Source: Vicinamibacterales bacterium (GTDB lineage Bacteria; Acidobacteriota; Vicinamibacteria; Vicinamibacterales; UBA2999). From it: a DNA stretch of 5,864 nt. The notes beneath the pieces are model-generated. The model did no database searches and was not told the DNA's origin. It worked only from the letters and a program-made list of their open reading frames with translations. Positions 5,806-5,864 of the stretch are shown piece by piece (positions within the stretch are counted from its first letter, which is position 1; each line of letters starts with the position of its first letter). Position numbers and translations under genes: made by a program. The DNA is taken from contig JBAZYO010000028.1 in NCBI GenBank assembly GCA_041659285.1, positions 1 to 5,864 of the forward strand, given 5' to 3'.

Positions 5806-5864
5806 ATGTCTATTCACAATCTCTACAGTGTGTACCTCAACGACGCGGCGCCGTTCACTCTCCC
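5806..5864 (+). CDS. Start of next phage structural gene, 3' partial
   Basis: Only about 19 codons are visible (MSIHNLYSVYLNDAAPFTL) before the window ends. The start is fixed by the AGGAG site. The visible N-terminus begins with strand-like residues (NLYSVYLN). By position after the tail-terminator and neck-like genes, a tail tube or other tail protein would be expected, but the fragment is too short to assign. Confidence 0.6.
   Translation, partial: MSIHNLYSVYLNDAAPFTL

Noticed and set aside
1..5864. Defence, toxin-antitoxin, retron or CRISPR-like cargo
   Set aside because: Genes are tightly packed structural genes on one strand. No gap exceeds about 113 nt and no tandem repeats were found, so there is no room or signal for accessory cargo.

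Overview
The window is a GC-rich (by eye about two thirds G+C) stretch of a tailed-phage structural module, with every supported gene on the + strand. It is most easily read as part of a prophage or phage genome from a GC-rich bacterium. Several protein families look like those I associate with prophage-like regions of Planctomycetes, but no host gene is present, so the host is inference. A gene-transfer-agent-like remnant cannot be excluded from this window alone.

Layout: (1) 2-1828, open at the 5' edge, is one reading frame that joins the C-terminal tail of an S49 (SppA/lambda C-like) prohead protease, a helical scaffold-like linker and an HK97-fold-type major capsid protein. A strong internal Shine-Dalgarno sequence and ATG at 211-226 could produce a protease-less scaffold-capsid form. 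(2) A hairpin plus U-tract at 1847-1892 follows the capsid gene. (3) 1942-2649 encodes a 235-aa beta-rich protein, probably a head decoration or other abundant virion protein. (4) A very clean intrinsic terminator lies at 2674-2718. (5) 2743-3354 and 3391-3714 encode two unrecognised proteins that share a short N-terminal module. (6) A tightly packed block with ATGA overlaps follows: 3729-4079 (probable head-tail joining/stopper protein), 4076-5296 (beta-sandwich domain fused to a tail-terminator-like domain) and 5293-5796 (virion morphogenesis/neck-like protein). The next gene starts at 5806 and runs off the edge.

The order (protease, scaffold, capsid, decoration, connector-region proteins, tail completion, next tail gene) is that of a siphovirus or myovirus head-to-tail assembly line. 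The two most abundant expected products, capsid and decoration protein, are each followed by a terminator-like hairpin. The low-copy connector genes come after both, which suggests dosage control by partial termination. I saw no tRNA, rRNA, CRISPR array, insertion sequence, integrase, attachment site or defence gene.
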